Source: Phaeocystidibacter sp965659415 (lineage in GTDB: Bacteria; Bacteroidota; Bacteroidia; Flavobacteriales; Schleiferiaceae). Taken from it: a DNA stretch of 64,000 nucleotides. The position numbers and the translations under genes are program-made. Positions 44,307-53,069 of this stretch are shown piece by piece (position 1 is the stretch's first letter; each line of letters opens with the position of its first letter). Location of the stretch: positions 76,547 to 140,546 of the forward strand of contig CBFHVA010000006.1 in the NCBI GenBank assembly GCA_965659415.1, read 5' to 3'. The notes beneath the pieces were generated by a model that was given only the letters and a program-made list of their open reading frames with translations, was not told the origin of the DNA and did no database searches.

Positions 44307-45104
44307 ATGAGCATAATCACCCTTACATCCGATTACGGAATTGTTGACCACGACGTGGCGGCCCTCAAGGGTGATATTTGGCGAGAAGCCCCAGGTGCAC
44401 AGATTGTTGATATTTCACATGGAGTAAGTCCATACTCTATTCTACAAGCGGCTTATCTCGTGAGGCGAACCTTCCCTCATTATCCTAAAGGCACCATTCA
44501 TTTACTCCTTGTAGATGCTCAACAAAAGGAAGGTTCAAACTACTTATTGGCCGTGTTGGATGGTCAGTATTTTCTTGCTCCTGATAACGGCATCATTACG
44601 CTACTCGCCAACGGCAAGAAGTTCGAGCAAATTATTGCCATCGACATGAGGAATAGCAAGGGCGTAGAAGATGCGCACGACGTGTATTCTCAGGTTTGCG
44701 GACATCTATTGAGAGGCGGACAACCAAGCGTTCTGGGTCAAGCAGCTAAGAACATGGTTGAGAAATCCCCATCGCACCCTACTTTGCGCCCGGACGGCTC
44801 CGAAATCGTTGGTCATGTAATTCATATAGATACCTTTGGCAACCTCGTTACCAATGTGTCGAAACAATGGCTTATTGATCACGTGAGCGGCAAGCAACTC
44901 ACCATACTTGCGAGGAACAAGAGACTTACCAAGATCTATGACTCTTACGTTGAAGGGCCAACGGAAGGAAGTGTTTTTGCCGTTTACAATAGTGATGGCC
45001 TTCTCGAAATCGCCGTTCAAAGACCGGGAGGTAAACTCATTAATAGCGCTTGCAGCCTTTTAGGCTTGCAGGTGAACAGTAATATTTTCATTGAAGTTCA
45101 ATGA
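44307..45104 (+). CDS. SAM hydroxide adenosyltransferase (DUF62/fluorinase-like family)
   Basis: 265 residues. N-terminus IITLTSDYGIVDHDVAALKGDIWREAPGAQIVDISHGVSPYSILQAAYLVRRTFPHYPKGTIHLLLVD, then FLAPDNGIITLLA and the C-terminal VGHVIHIDTFGNLVTNV. These match the family in which S-adenosylmethionine is split by water to adenosine and methionine. A halogenase role is unlikely in this setting. It starts an operon with the ABM protein, gldFG and DUF4340; the stop overlaps the next gene by 4 nt. Confidence 0.88.
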   Translation: MSIITLTSDYGIVDHDVAALKGDIWREAPGAQIVDISHGVSPYSILQAAYLVRRTFPHYPKGTIHLLLVDAQQKEGSNYLLAVLDGQYFLAPDNGIITLLANGKKFEQIIAIDMRNSKGVEDAHDVYSQVCGHLLRGGQPSVLGQAAKNMVEKSPSHPTLRPDGSEIVGHVIHIDTFGNLVTNVSKQWLIDHVSGKQLTILARNKRLTKIYDSYVEGPTEGSVFAVYNSDGLLEIAVQRPGGKLINSACSLLGLQVNSNIFIEVQ

Positions 45105-45397
45105 TTGTACGTGTCGTTAAAATGCACTTTAAGCCAGAAAACATTTCGGCTTTCCAAAGTCTATTCGCTGAACGAAAAGAGCGAATAAGAGGTTTTGCAG
45201 GTTGCACTCACCTCGAACTCTGGCAGGACGTAAATGAACCAGGTATATTTTTTACATATAGTCATTGGAACTTAGCCTCAGACCTAGAAGCCTATAGGCA
45301 TAGCAATTTGTTCAATGAAACCTGGAAACTCACCAAAGCACTTTTCGCAGAAAAAGCACAAGCCTGGAGTGTTGAACCGCAAGTAAAGCTTCCATGA
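45101..45397 (+). CDS. Antibiotic biosynthesis monooxygenase (ABM) domain protein
   Basis: 98 residues of the ferredoxin-like ABM fold: MIVRVVKMHFKPENISAFQSLFAERKERIRGF, GCTHLELWQD, FFTYSHWNLASDLEAYRHSNLFNETW. Small proteins of this fold include quinol monooxygenases and haem-degrading enzymes; no haem ligand can be assigned with confidence. Overlaps of 4 nt at both ends (ATGA) couple it to the SAM hydrolase and gldFG genes. Confidence 0.8.
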   Translation: MIVRVVKMHFKPENISAFQSLFAERKERIRGFAGCTHLELWQDVNEPGIFFTYSHWNLASDLEAYRHSNLFNETWKLTKALFAEKAQAWSVEPQVKLP

Positions 45398-47841
45398 TAA
45401 GTCTCTTTAAAAAGGAAATACGCGCATTCTTCAACAGCGTTACGGGGTATCTCGTAATTAGTGTGTTCTTAGCACTGAATAGCTTATTTCTCTGGATTCT
45501 CCCCGACAACTTCAACTTGATGGACAGCAATTATGCATCCATCGAGAATCTATTCATCATTTCGCCTTGGGTGTTCTTATTCCTGATTCCGGCCATCACG
45601 ATGCGCATGTTCGCAGATGAAAAGCGCACTGGAACCATGGAGTTCTTGCTTACCAAACCACTTACGGAGATTCAGATTATCGTTGCGAAATACATCGCCG
45701 CACTCTCTCTTGTCCTTTTTAGCTTACTCCCCACCCTTCTTTATTTCTACTCCATTTACGAGTTGGGTAACCCGTCTGGGAATATTGACGCAGGCGCCAC
45801 AGTAGGGAGCTACATCGGACTCTTCTTGCTAGGAGGTGCTTATGTGGCCGTTGGTTTATTCGCTTCAGCACTCACCGATAATCCCATCATCAGTTTTATA
45901 CTTGCCGCTTTACTGTCCTTCTTCCTGTACATGGGACTCGATCAACTCGCCGGCTTAAACATCTTTGGTGATGCTGATTTGATGATTCTCAATTTAGGCA
46001 TCAACGAACACTACCTCAGCATCAGTAGAGGGGTGATTGATTCTAGAGACGTACTTTATTTTGTGGGTCTCGTGGTTCTATTTGGCGCAATGGCACGACT
46101 CACGCTTCAAAGCAGAAAATGGGACAAACGTTCACGGAAGGCTGACTTCATTCAGTTTGGACTTATCGCCGCTATCATCGTTGTATTCAACTTGATTGGG
46201 TCATTTACGTTCTCTCGAATCGATCTCACATCTGAAAAGAGATACAGCCTTTCCGAGGCTACCATCAATCTGATCGATCGCATTGAAGACCCCATGCTTT
46301 TCAAGATTTACTTAAAAGGGGAATATCCTGCTGATTTACAGCGTCTTCAGAGGGAAACACAACAAATGCTAGATGAATTCCGAGCATATAATAGACTCAT
46401 TGAGTACGAATTCATAAATCCAAGTGAGGAAGATAATCCGGAACAATTCTCACAACTCCTGCAACAACGTGGGGTGATGCCTACTACAATAGACGTTCGC
46501 ACCGACGATGGAAGATCCCAGAAGTCCATTTACCCAGGAGGTATCGTTGCTTATCAAGATCGGGAAACCGCGGTTAACCTGCTTCAGAGCATCATCAATC
46601 GCTCAGCTCAAGACCAAGTTAATATCTCCATTCAAAACTTGGAGTACAACTTGGCGAACACGCTGCGAAGATTGATTATTCAGGAAAAGCCACTGATCGG
46701 GTTTACCACCGGACACGGAGAATGGGAGCGCAAGTACGTAGCAAGTATTTCAGCTGAACTTGCCGGAACGTATCGTCTGGATAGATTCAATATTCGCGAA
46801 TTCGCCATTGATACCATCACCGGCCAACCGAGTTTACAGAGTCAGTTGCGGAAAATCAATAGTTACGACCTACTGGTAATTGCGCGCCCTACTGAGGCCT
46901 TCAACGAACTGGATAAATTCCTCATCGACCAATATGTGATGAACGGCGGCAAAATCATGTGGCTTGTTGACCCCGTGTATGCCAACATGGACTCATTGAG
47001 TCAGGCCAGTGAATTCTTGGCCTTCCCACAGATGGAGCAGCTCAACATTGACGACATGCTTTTTAAATATGGCGTTCGCTTGAACAACGTGCTGTTGCAG
47101 GACTTCAATTGCGCAGGTGTGAATGATCGACGAGAAGTAAATGACTGGCCGTACTACCCCGTTATGCTCGACTTAATCGACCATCCGATTACAAAGAATC
47201 TCAACGGCGTGAAACTGGAGTTTGCTTCAACGATTGATACCATATTTACACCCACCGTAAAGAAGACACCTTTGCTGGTGAGCTCTCAGTACAGCCGTGA
47301 ACAACAAATGCCAGGCATCGTTTCGTTGCGCTATCTGTATAGAGAAAAATATCCAGAAGAATTCCATCAACAGTTTCTCACCACTGCTGTGCTCTTGGAA
47401 GGGAAATTTGAATCGATTTATCGAAACCGATTGGTGCCACAAAACTTAGAAGCCCAAGGAATATCCTTGCGGGATACCAGCCGTTGGACACAACAGATCG
47501 TTATTGCTGATGCAGACGTAATTAAGAATCAATTGAATCTTGTAAATCCAAATATTGAACGGGGGACTCCGCTCCCTCTCGGGTATGACCAATTCTTATT
47601 TGGAACTCAATTCGGAAATGACGATTTCATCTTGAACGCCATCGACTATATGCTTGACGAATCAGGGTTAACCACGGTACGAACAAAAGAGTTCAAAATT
47701 CGATTGTTAGATATGCCTAGAATTCAAGAGCACCGCCTATTTTGGTTATTGCTGAATTCAGCTGTGCCCATTGGATTTGTCCTACTGTTTGGATTGCTCT
47801 ACACTTTGAACCGAAAGAGAAAACACGCTATAAAAGCATGA
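45394..47841 (+). CDS. GldF-GldG fusion: gliding/ABC-2 type transport protein
   Basis: 815 residues in one frame. The first 240 are a GldF-like ABC-2 permease: six segments including FLFLIPAITMRMFADEKRTGTMEFLLTKPLTEIQIIVAKYIAALSLVL, GLFLLGGAYVAVGLFASAL and IISFILAALLSFFLYMG. From about 250 the GldG part begins, with a membrane anchor (256-275), SRIDLTSEKRYSLSEATINLIDRI and a long periplasmic body (RETQQMLDEFRAY, PLIGFTTGHGEWE, GGKIMWLVDPVYANMDSLS) and a final membrane segment (about 783-803). In F. johnsoniae gldF and gldG are two genes; here they are joined. The ATPase GldA is not in the window. It may act in gliding or in surface export. Confidence 0.88.
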   Translation: MISLFKKEIRAFFNSVTGYLVISVFLALNSLFLWILPDNFNLMDSNYASIENLFIISPWVFLFLIPAITMRMFADEKRTGTMEFLLTKPLTEIQIIVAKYIAALSLVLFSLLPTLLYFYSIYELGNPSGNIDAGATVGSYIGLFLLGGAYVAVGLFASALTDNPIISFILAALLSFFLYMGLDQLAGLNIFGDADLMILNLGINEHYLSISRGVIDSRDVLYFVGLVVLFGAMARLTLQSRKWDKRSRKADFIQFGLIAAIIVVFNLIGSFTFSRIDLTSEKRYSLSEATINLIDRIEDPMLFKIYLKGEYPADLQRLQRETQQMLDEFRAYNRLIEYEFINPSEEDNPEQFSQLLQQRGVMPTTIDVRTDDGRSQKSIYPGGIVAYQDRETAVNLLQSIINRSAQDQVNISIQNLEYNLANTLRRLIIQEKPLIGFTTGHGEWERKYVASISAELAGTYRLDRFNIREFAIDTITGQPSLQSQLRKINSYDLLVIARPTEAFNELDKFLIDQYVMNGGKIMWLVDPVYANMDSLSQASEFLAFPQMEQLNIDDMLFKYGVRLNNVLLQDFNCAGVNDRREVNDWPYYPVMLDLIDHPITKNLNGVKLEFASTIDTIFTPTVKKTPLLVSSQYSREQQMPGIVSLRYLYREKYPEEFHQQFLTTAVLLEGKFESIYRNRLVPQNLEAQGISLRDTSRWTQQIVIADADVIKNQLNLVNPNIERGTPLPLGYDQFLFGTQFGNDDFILNAIDYMLDESGLTTVRTKEFKIRLLDMPRIQEHRLFWLLLNSAVPIGFVLLFGLLYTLNRKRKHAIKA

Positions 47842-48863
47842 AAAAAAGATCTATCATCAACATCGGACTCCTTGTAATCCTGGTAGCCGGTGTGCTGTAT
47901 CTCACCTTGAACAATCGCTCTTCATCTTCCACGTTGGACAACAACGATATGGATTATGATTTCTCGGTTCAGGATACGGCAGCCATTACTAGGATTGTGA
48001 TTATTAGTCGAAATCCGGATACCGCCGTTTTGAAACGAGGGAGTTATGGATGGACCGTTCAAACAGATAATGGAGATGAACCAGCACGTGCCGACGCGGT
48101 GGACGTACTCTTGGAAACCTTCCACGATATCAAATTGAGAAACTTCCCTAGAAAGAGTGCCGAACAAACCATTTTGAGAAGGATGGCTGGATATGGTAAA
48201 GAAGTCCAAGTATTTCAAGGCGATGAGATGGTTCGTAACTTCATCGTAGGAACCGATAATGATGACATGCTCGGAACGTACATGATCAAGAAGAACGGCA
48301 CCCAACCCTACTCTATGCACATACCGTCCTTCAACGGCTACTTGAGTTCTCGATTTTTTACTCGCGTAGATCAGTGGCGTGATCGCACCATTTTTGGAAT
48401 TGCCGATCCGCAAATCCGTTCAGTGGAAATGAACTACCAAGTGGTTCCTCAGGAAGGTTACGTCATTGAGCAAGAAGCCGATGGTTCTCTTTCCGTTTAT
48501 GATGATGGAGGATTGGCTATTGAGCCTTTCAATTCTCAGCACACGCGTTACCTCCTTGCCTCTCTGCGTACACTCAAATATGAAGGAGCCATTATCGAAA
48601 CCGATGTGGTTTGGCCAAAGAAAGACAGCATTATCAATTCTATCCCTGTTTTTGAATTGGAGGTAACCCCATTTGAAGGAGAGAAAATCACATTATCTGC
48701 ATTTCACGTTCCAGCAGAACCAGATACATATGATGACTTCGGTCAACTCATGCAATGGGACCCTGATCGTTTCTACGCATACATCAGCGACGGACGCTTT
48801 GTATTGATTCAGGCCTATGCCTTTGATAATGTCTTAAAAACTCGTGAGTACTTCAATCTCTAA
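47838..48863 (+). CDS. DUF4340 protein
   Basis: 341 residues. A single N-terminal membrane segment (NIGLLVILVAGVLYLTL) is followed by a periplasmic part with repeated beta-rich blocks: ITRIVIISRNPDTAVLKRGSYGWTVQTDNGDEPARADAVDVLLETFHDI and FFTRVDQWRDRTIFGIADPQIRSVEMNYQ. This is the DUF4340 pattern, which elsewhere often follows GldG-type genes and may be an accessory of that ABC system. The ATG at 47838 overlaps the gldFG stop by 4 nt; an earlier in-frame start lies inside gldG and is not used. Confidence 0.85.
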   Translation: MKKRSIINIGLLVILVAGVLYLTLNNRSSSSTLDNNDMDYDFSVQDTAAITRIVIISRNPDTAVLKRGSYGWTVQTDNGDEPARADAVDVLLETFHDIKLRNFPRKSAEQTILRRMAGYGKEVQVFQGDEMVRNFIVGTDNDDMLGTYMIKKNGTQPYSMHIPSFNGYLSSRFFTRVDQWRDRTIFGIADPQIRSVEMNYQVVPQEGYVIEQEADGSLSVYDDGGLAIEPFNSQHTRYLLASLRTLKYEGAIIETDVVWPKKDSIINSIPVFELEVTPFEGEKITLSAFHVPAEPDTYDDFGQLMQWDPDRFYAYISDGRFVLIQAYAFDNVLKTREYFNL

Positions 48864-48922
48864 TTGTGAATGGCTTGTTAGCAATTTTCATTTCAACTCC
48901 ATGATAAGAGATTGCGAACAAT

Positions 48923-48930
48923 TATATTTG
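48923..48930 (+). promoter_or_regulatory. -7 promoter box of dnaN
   Basis: TATATTTG, exact match, ending 38 nt before the dnaN ATG. It gives dnaN its own promoter although the gldFG-DUF4340 operon runs towards it. Confidence 0.5.
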
Positions 48931-48968
48931 CTCAAGGCCAAAATTGAACGGCAGCAAACAGTTAGCCC

Positions 48969-50090
48969 ATGAAATTTATCGTATCCAGCGGAACTCTACT
49001 ACGTGAACTACAAGCCATTGGTGGAGTAATCAACAATAACAATACGCTTCCTATTCTCGACAATTTCTTGTTTGAATTAAGTCCTAATTCACTCAAGGTA
49101 TCAGCGTCGGATTTGGAAACGACCATGACCACCACGCTTGCCGTTGAAACTGAGTCGGAAGGCCTAGCAGCGGTACCTGCAAAAATCCTCTTGGACACAC
49201 TCAAGACTTTCCCTGAGCAACCGCTCACCTTCACCCTCGATGAAAAGTCGCACGGAGTTGAAGTGAGTAGCGACTTCGGTAAGTACTCATTAGCCTTTGT
49301 AGAAGGGGATGAATTTCCTCAGCTACCGGAATTGGAGGATGCAGCTGAAGCGACTATTCCGGGTGACATCCTTGGAAACGCCATCGCCAAAACCATTTTC
49401 GCCGCGGGCAACGACGACCTTCGTCCGGTAATGTCAGGGGTATTCTTCCAGTTTGCTTCGGACAGCCTAACTTTTGTAGCTACAGACGCTCACAAATTAG
49501 TGCGCTACCGCAGAACCGACCTAAACACTCCTTCTACAGCCGAGTTTATTATGCCTCGCAAGCCATTGAACTTGCTTCGTTCAAGCTTAATGGGCACGGA
49601 GGGTGATGTAAAGATTCACTACAACGAAACCAATGCTCGTTTCGAATACGATAATATCGTAATGACTTGTCGTCTTATCGACGGTAAGTACCCGAATTAC
49701 GAAGCTGTAATTCCTAAAGATAATCCGAATCGAATGCTCATCGATCGCTCCGGATTCTTGAGCTCGGTAAAGCGCGTTTCTATTTTCTCAAATAAAACCA
49801 CCCACCAGATTCGCCTGAAAATTGCTGGAACGGAACTCACCGTTTCTGCCGAAGACCTCGATTTTAGCAACAAGGCGGTTGAGCGCCTAACTTGCGACTA
49901 CGACGGGTCTGATATGGAAATCGGATTCAACAGCCGCTTCCTCAATGAGATGCTCAATAACCTTGAATCCGATACGGTAAAGGTTGAGCTTAGCGCACCA
50001 AATCGCGCTGGGATTCTCATTCCGAGTGATGGTCTCGACGAAGGTGAAGATCTCTTGATGTTGGTGATGCCGGTTATGCTGAATGCCTAG
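48969..50090 (+). CDS. dnaN: DNA polymerase III sliding clamp, beta subunit
   Basis: 373 residues, three repeated clamp domains. N-terminus MKFIVSSGTLLRELQAIGGVINNNNTLPILDNFLF, middle GVFFQFASDSLTFVATDAHKLVRYRR, and the final LLMLVMPVMLNA close to the family's C-terminal M-P-V/M pattern. Forms a ring on DNA for the replicative polymerase. dnaA and recF are not beside it, so this is not a dnaA-dnaN origin cluster. The phosphoesterase gene follows after 6 bp. Confidence 0.97.
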   Translation: MKFIVSSGTLLRELQAIGGVINNNNTLPILDNFLFELSPNSLKVSASDLETTMTTTLAVETESEGLAAVPAKILLDTLKTFPEQPLTFTLDEKSHGVEVSSDFGKYSLAFVEGDEFPQLPELEDAAEATIPGDILGNAIAKTIFAAGNDDLRPVMSGVFFQFASDSLTFVATDAHKLVRYRRTDLNTPSTAEFIMPRKPLNLLRSSLMGTEGDVKIHYNETNARFEYDNIVMTCRLIDGKYPNYEAVIPKDNPNRMLIDRSGFLSSVKRVSIFSNKTTHQIRLKIAGTELTVSAEDLDFSNKAVERLTCDYDGSDMEIGFNSRFLNEMLNNLESDTVKVELSAPNRAGILIPSDGLDEGEDLLMLVMPVMLNA

Positions 50091-50096
50091 TTCACA

Positions 50097-50738
50097 ATGA
50101 ACCTTCTCGTTGTTGGTGATGTCCACGGTTGCTATCACACTTTCAAAAAGTTGGTGGTTGAACATTGGAATCCCAATGAGGAGTTTCTCGTTCAAGTTGG
50201 CGATCTAATCAACAAGGGTAAGCGCTCAGGTAAGACGTATTTATTCGCACGAGAGCTCGAAAGGCAGTTCCCTCACATGGTTTTCTTTTTGCGTGGAAAT
50301 CATGAGATGAGATTCATTGACCTGCATAAAACACCAGGAAAAGACAAGGCTATCGACCGATGCAAGGCCGACTTCCTGAAAAGAGACATCAATTTAAAGA
50401 AAGCCCTTTCTTGGTTTCAGGAACGACCGCTGAAATGGGAAAATCCGAATGTACTGATTACCCACGCGGGTATTAGCGCCTATTCCAAAGACCCTTATGG
50501 TAGCAAAGCACGACGTGGCGTGCTCCACAATCGCGGAGCATTAAAGAACGTGGGTAAGCTGCAGATACATGGTCACTTGATTCAATCCAAGGGTAAACCT
50601 GTATTTACCGAGAAGTCGAACTCCTGGTGTATCGACACCGCCGCATGGACGGGAAAGAGTTTAACGGGGTTGAAAGTGAGCTACGGCGGTGAGGTATTGG
50701 AGCAAATTAAGATCCCTACTTTGAAGAAAGATTTGTAG
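50097..50738 (+). CDS. Metallophosphoesterase (serine/threonine phosphatase-like)
   Basis: 213 residues. Metal-binding motifs: GDVHG (residues 7-11), VGDLINKGKRS and LRGNHEMRF, then LITHAGIS and QIHGHLIQ. This is the calcineurin-like phosphoesterase pattern, most similar to small bacterial Ser/Thr phosphatases or diadenosine tetraphosphatases. The substrate is unknown. It follows dnaN by 6 bp. Confidence 0.88.
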   Translation: MNLLVVGDVHGCYHTFKKLVVEHWNPNEEFLVQVGDLINKGKRSGKTYLFARELERQFPHMVFFLRGNHEMRFIDLHKTPGKDKAIDRCKADFLKRDINLKKALSWFQERPLKWENPNVLITHAGISAYSKDPYGSKARRGVLHNRGALKNVGKLQIHGHLIQSKGKPVFTEKSNSWCIDTAAWTGKSLTGLKVSYGGEVLEQIKIPTLKKDL

Positions 50739-50771
50739 GCGTTTATTCTACGACTACGCAGCTGGTATTTT

Positions 50772-50825
50772 CGACCTTTGTGCTGGGGTCAGCGGGCGCT
50801 GGCCCCTTGGGGATCACCCCACAGT
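50772..50825. repeat. REP-like palindromic element, copy 1
   Basis: A first hairpin GGGGTCAGC-GGGC-GCTGGCCCC (50785-50806, one G-T pair) is followed by a second, TGGGG-ATCA-CCCCA (50808-50821). It shares 48 of 54 bases with copy 2, including a 29-bp identical core. Much more GC-rich than the surrounding DNA. Confidence 0.8.
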
Positions 50826-51023
50826 CTAACTACACTTCGAAGTCCATTCCATAAACTAGAATGCGATGTTAATTCACTGCTGGGTTGAATCGTTTCAATA
50901 ATCCGAAGCTGATCGAACCAAACCAAAGGCTCCTGAAGCTGATCGGTTCTTCGAGGTTTTCACGCATCTAAAGATAAATGCCGATTGCATTCGTTTATCA
51001 GCCGAATTTTGATTCAAGAACCG

Positions 51024-51077
51024 CGACCTTTAGACTAGGGTCAGCGGGCGCTGGCCCCTTGGGGATTACCCCACTGT
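51024..51077. repeat. REP-like palindromic element, copy 2
   Basis: Same order as copy 1: hairpin GGGTCAGC-GGGC-GCTGGCCC (51038-51057) and TGGGG-ATTA-CCCCA (51060-51073). Same orientation, 252 bp downstream. Differences lie in the flanks and one loop base. Confidence 0.8.
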
Positions 51078-51247
51078 ACGGCCAGCAAGAATGAGCTAAG
51101 CTAGAGCCAATCAATTATCAGCTCAGCACTTATTGAGTTCATGTAACGGGTGTATCACGATGAGTTCATCTCCTCCAAACGAGTTCATTTGCGCGTGCAC
51201 ATGTTCTCCCATTTCTCTCGATTAGAGAACCGGAATCAAAGCTCTAC

Positions 51248-51283
51248 TATCTTTGTTCACCTCTCACTTTTAAGCTAGCTTTG
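51248..51283 (+). promoter_or_regulatory. Tandem promoter of pruA
   Basis: Two exact -7 boxes: TATCTTTG (51248-51255) and TAGCTTTG (51276-51283). The TTTG of the first lies 20 nt before the second, so it also forms a -33 element, the best two-part promoter in the window. It leaves about 110 nt of leader before the pruA ATG. Confidence 0.75.
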
Positions 51284-51398
51284 TATGGAATTTATGAATG
51301 ATTGATGACGAAACTTAACCCTTGATTTTCAGTGTTTCACTCACCGAAATCAAGTTCAAATGTCATCTATTTCTGATAACCCATAAAAGATTCCGAAA

Positions 51399-53024
51399 AT
51401 GCCAAAGGGAATATACCAAGTACCCATCGCCGTTAACGAGCCTATTTTGAGCTACGCTCCAGGAACGCTTGAACGCGAAGAGTTGTTGAGTACGTATAAA
51501 AGAATGAAATCTCAGGTTACCGAAATTCCAATGTATATCAACGGAAAAGAAGTGACTACTGGCGATACACATCCATTATATCCGCCCCATGAGCTAAAAA
51601 CTCAAATCGGACTCTATCACCGTGGAACCAAAAAGCACGTTGAGGAAGCCGTTGAAGGAGCCTTGAAAGCGCGAAAGGCTTGGGCCAACTTGAGTTGGGA
51701 ACATAGAGCGAGTATATTCTTGAAAGCAGCCGATTTAGTAGCTGGTCCATATAGAGCAAAGATCAATGCGGCTACCATGCTCGCCCAATCAAAAAATGCA
51801 TTCCAAGCTGAAATTGACGCCGCTTGCGAGTTTGCCGACTTCTTGCGCTTCAATGTTCAATACATGACGGAGATTTATGATGTACAACCGGAATCTTCAG
51901 AAGGTATTTGGAACCGCTTAGAGTACCGCCCATTGGAAGGCTTCGTATTTGCTATTACTCCATTCAACTTTACTGCCATTGCAGGAAATCTTCCTGCAGC
52001 ACCAGCTTTGATGGGCAATGTGGCCGTTTGGAAGCCAGCTGATAGTCAGATTTACTCTGCCCACGTCGTTATGGAAATTTTCCGCGAAGCAGGTGTGCCT
52101 GATGGAGTAATCAACTTGGTATTCACGGATGGTCCAGATGCGGGTGATGTGGTATTCAACCACCCAGACTTCGCCGGACTTCACTTCACAGGAAGTACAG
52201 GGGTATTCCGTCACTTGTGGAAAACTATTGGCAACAACATCGAAAAATACCGCAGCTATCCGCGCATTGTGGGCGAAACGGGCGGTAAAGACTTCATTGT
52301 AGCACACAAATCTGCCAAAGTGGATGCGGTAGCCACGGCCATTGCAAGGGGTGCTTTCGAGTTCCAAGGTCAAAAATGTTCAGCAGCTTCCCGCGCTTAT
52401 CTACCTTCTAACATCTGTTCTGATATTTTGAACAAAGCTGTAGAGATGGTGAAGACTTTCAAGATGGGATCTCCGGAGAATTTTGAGAACTTCATTACCG
52501 CCGTAATTGATGAACGTGCATTTGATAAGATTGCCAGCTACATCGACTACATCAAAGAGCAAGATGATGCGGAGATTTTGGTGGGTGGTAACTACGATAA
52601 GAGTGAAGGATATTTTATTGAACCAACCATTGTAAAGACTACCAATCCGAAATTCCGCACCATGTGTGAAGAAATCTTTGGACCAGTAATCACTGTATTT
52701 GAATATCCTGAAAACGAATGGGAAGAAACGCTGAAGTTGGTTGATGAAACAGGGGAATATGCATTGACGGGTGCGATTTTGGCCCAAGACCGTTACGCGA
52801 TTGAAAGCGGCACTAAGCTTCTCGAAAATGCGGCGGGTAACTTCTACATCAACGATAAACCAACAGGCGCCGTTGTAGGTCAGCAGCCATTTGGTGGCGC
52901 AAGAGGATCAGGAACCAATGACAAAGCTGGCTCACACCTGAACTTGCTTCGTTGGGTTTCTCCTCGAAACATCAAAGAAACTTTTGTTCCGCCTACGGAT
53001 TATAGATATCCGTTCTTGGGATAA
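51399..53024 (+). CDS. pruA: 1-pyrroline-5-carboxylate dehydrogenase
   Basis: 541 residues, the length of the stand-alone type 1 P5C dehydrogenase. It oxidises glutamate-5-semialdehyde to glutamate in proline breakdown. Seen: PLEGFVFAITPFNFTAIAGNLPAAPALMGNVAVWKPAD, GLHFTGSTGVFRHLWK, the catalytic Glu in VGETGGKDF, catalytic Cys in GQKCSAASRAYLP and EIFGPVITVFEYP. No PutA proline dehydrogenase domain is present, so PutA/PruB must be elsewhere. It has its own promoter after the repeat-rich spacer and ends at a terminator. Confidence 0.97.
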   Translation: MPKGIYQVPIAVNEPILSYAPGTLEREELLSTYKRMKSQVTEIPMYINGKEVTTGDTHPLYPPHELKTQIGLYHRGTKKHVEEAVEGALKARKAWANLSWEHRASIFLKAADLVAGPYRAKINAATMLAQSKNAFQAEIDAACEFADFLRFNVQYMTEIYDVQPESSEGIWNRLEYRPLEGFVFAITPFNFTAIAGNLPAAPALMGNVAVWKPADSQIYSAHVVMEIFREAGVPDGVINLVFTDGPDAGDVVFNHPDFAGLHFTGSTGVFRHLWKTIGNNIEKYRSYPRIVGETGGKDFIVAHKSAKVDAVATAIARGAFEFQGQKCSAASRAYLPSNICSDILNKAVEMVKTFKMGSPENFENFITAVIDERAFDKIASYIDYIKEQDDAEILVGGNYDKSEGYFIEPTIVKTTNPKFRTMCEEIFGPVITVFEYPENEWEETLKLVDETGEYALTGAILAQDRYAIESGTKLLENAAGNFYINDKPTGAVVGQQPFGGARGSGTNDKAGSHLNLLRWVSPRNIKETFVPPTDYRYPFLG

Positions 53025-53040
53025 GGATTGAACAAAAAAG

Positions 53041-53069
53041 AAAAAGGTCGCTGAATTAGCGGCCTTTTT
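53041..53069. terminator. Terminator between pruA and rsmG
   Basis: Stem AAAAAGGTCGCT (53041-53052) with AGCGGCCTTTTT (53058-53069), one G-T pair, loop GAATT. It overlaps the stop codon of the convergent rsmG. Best on the plus strand for pruA. Confidence 0.88.

Larger units (their letters stand above)
50739..51398. other. Long non-coding spacer with two REP-like elements and pruA promoter
   Basis: 660 bp without a credible gene. It holds a repeated 54-bp GC-rich palindromic element (50772-50825 and 51024-51077), an 11-bp repeat GAAGCTGATCG (50905-50915 and 50936-50946), three copies of GAGTTCAT (51135-51142, 51162-51169, 51181-51188) and the pruA promoter. No tRNA or riboswitch that I recognise. 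Confidence 0.7.

Noticed and set aside
44252..44347. A 31-codon frame starting right after the SAM hydrolase -7 box, overlapping that gene.
   Set aside because: The transcription start would lie after its ATG, so it cannot be translated from this promoter; no conservation can be shown.
48841..50090. A replication origin near dnaN.
   Set aside because: No dnaA, no DnaA-box cluster and no AT-rich repeat array is seen around the gene.
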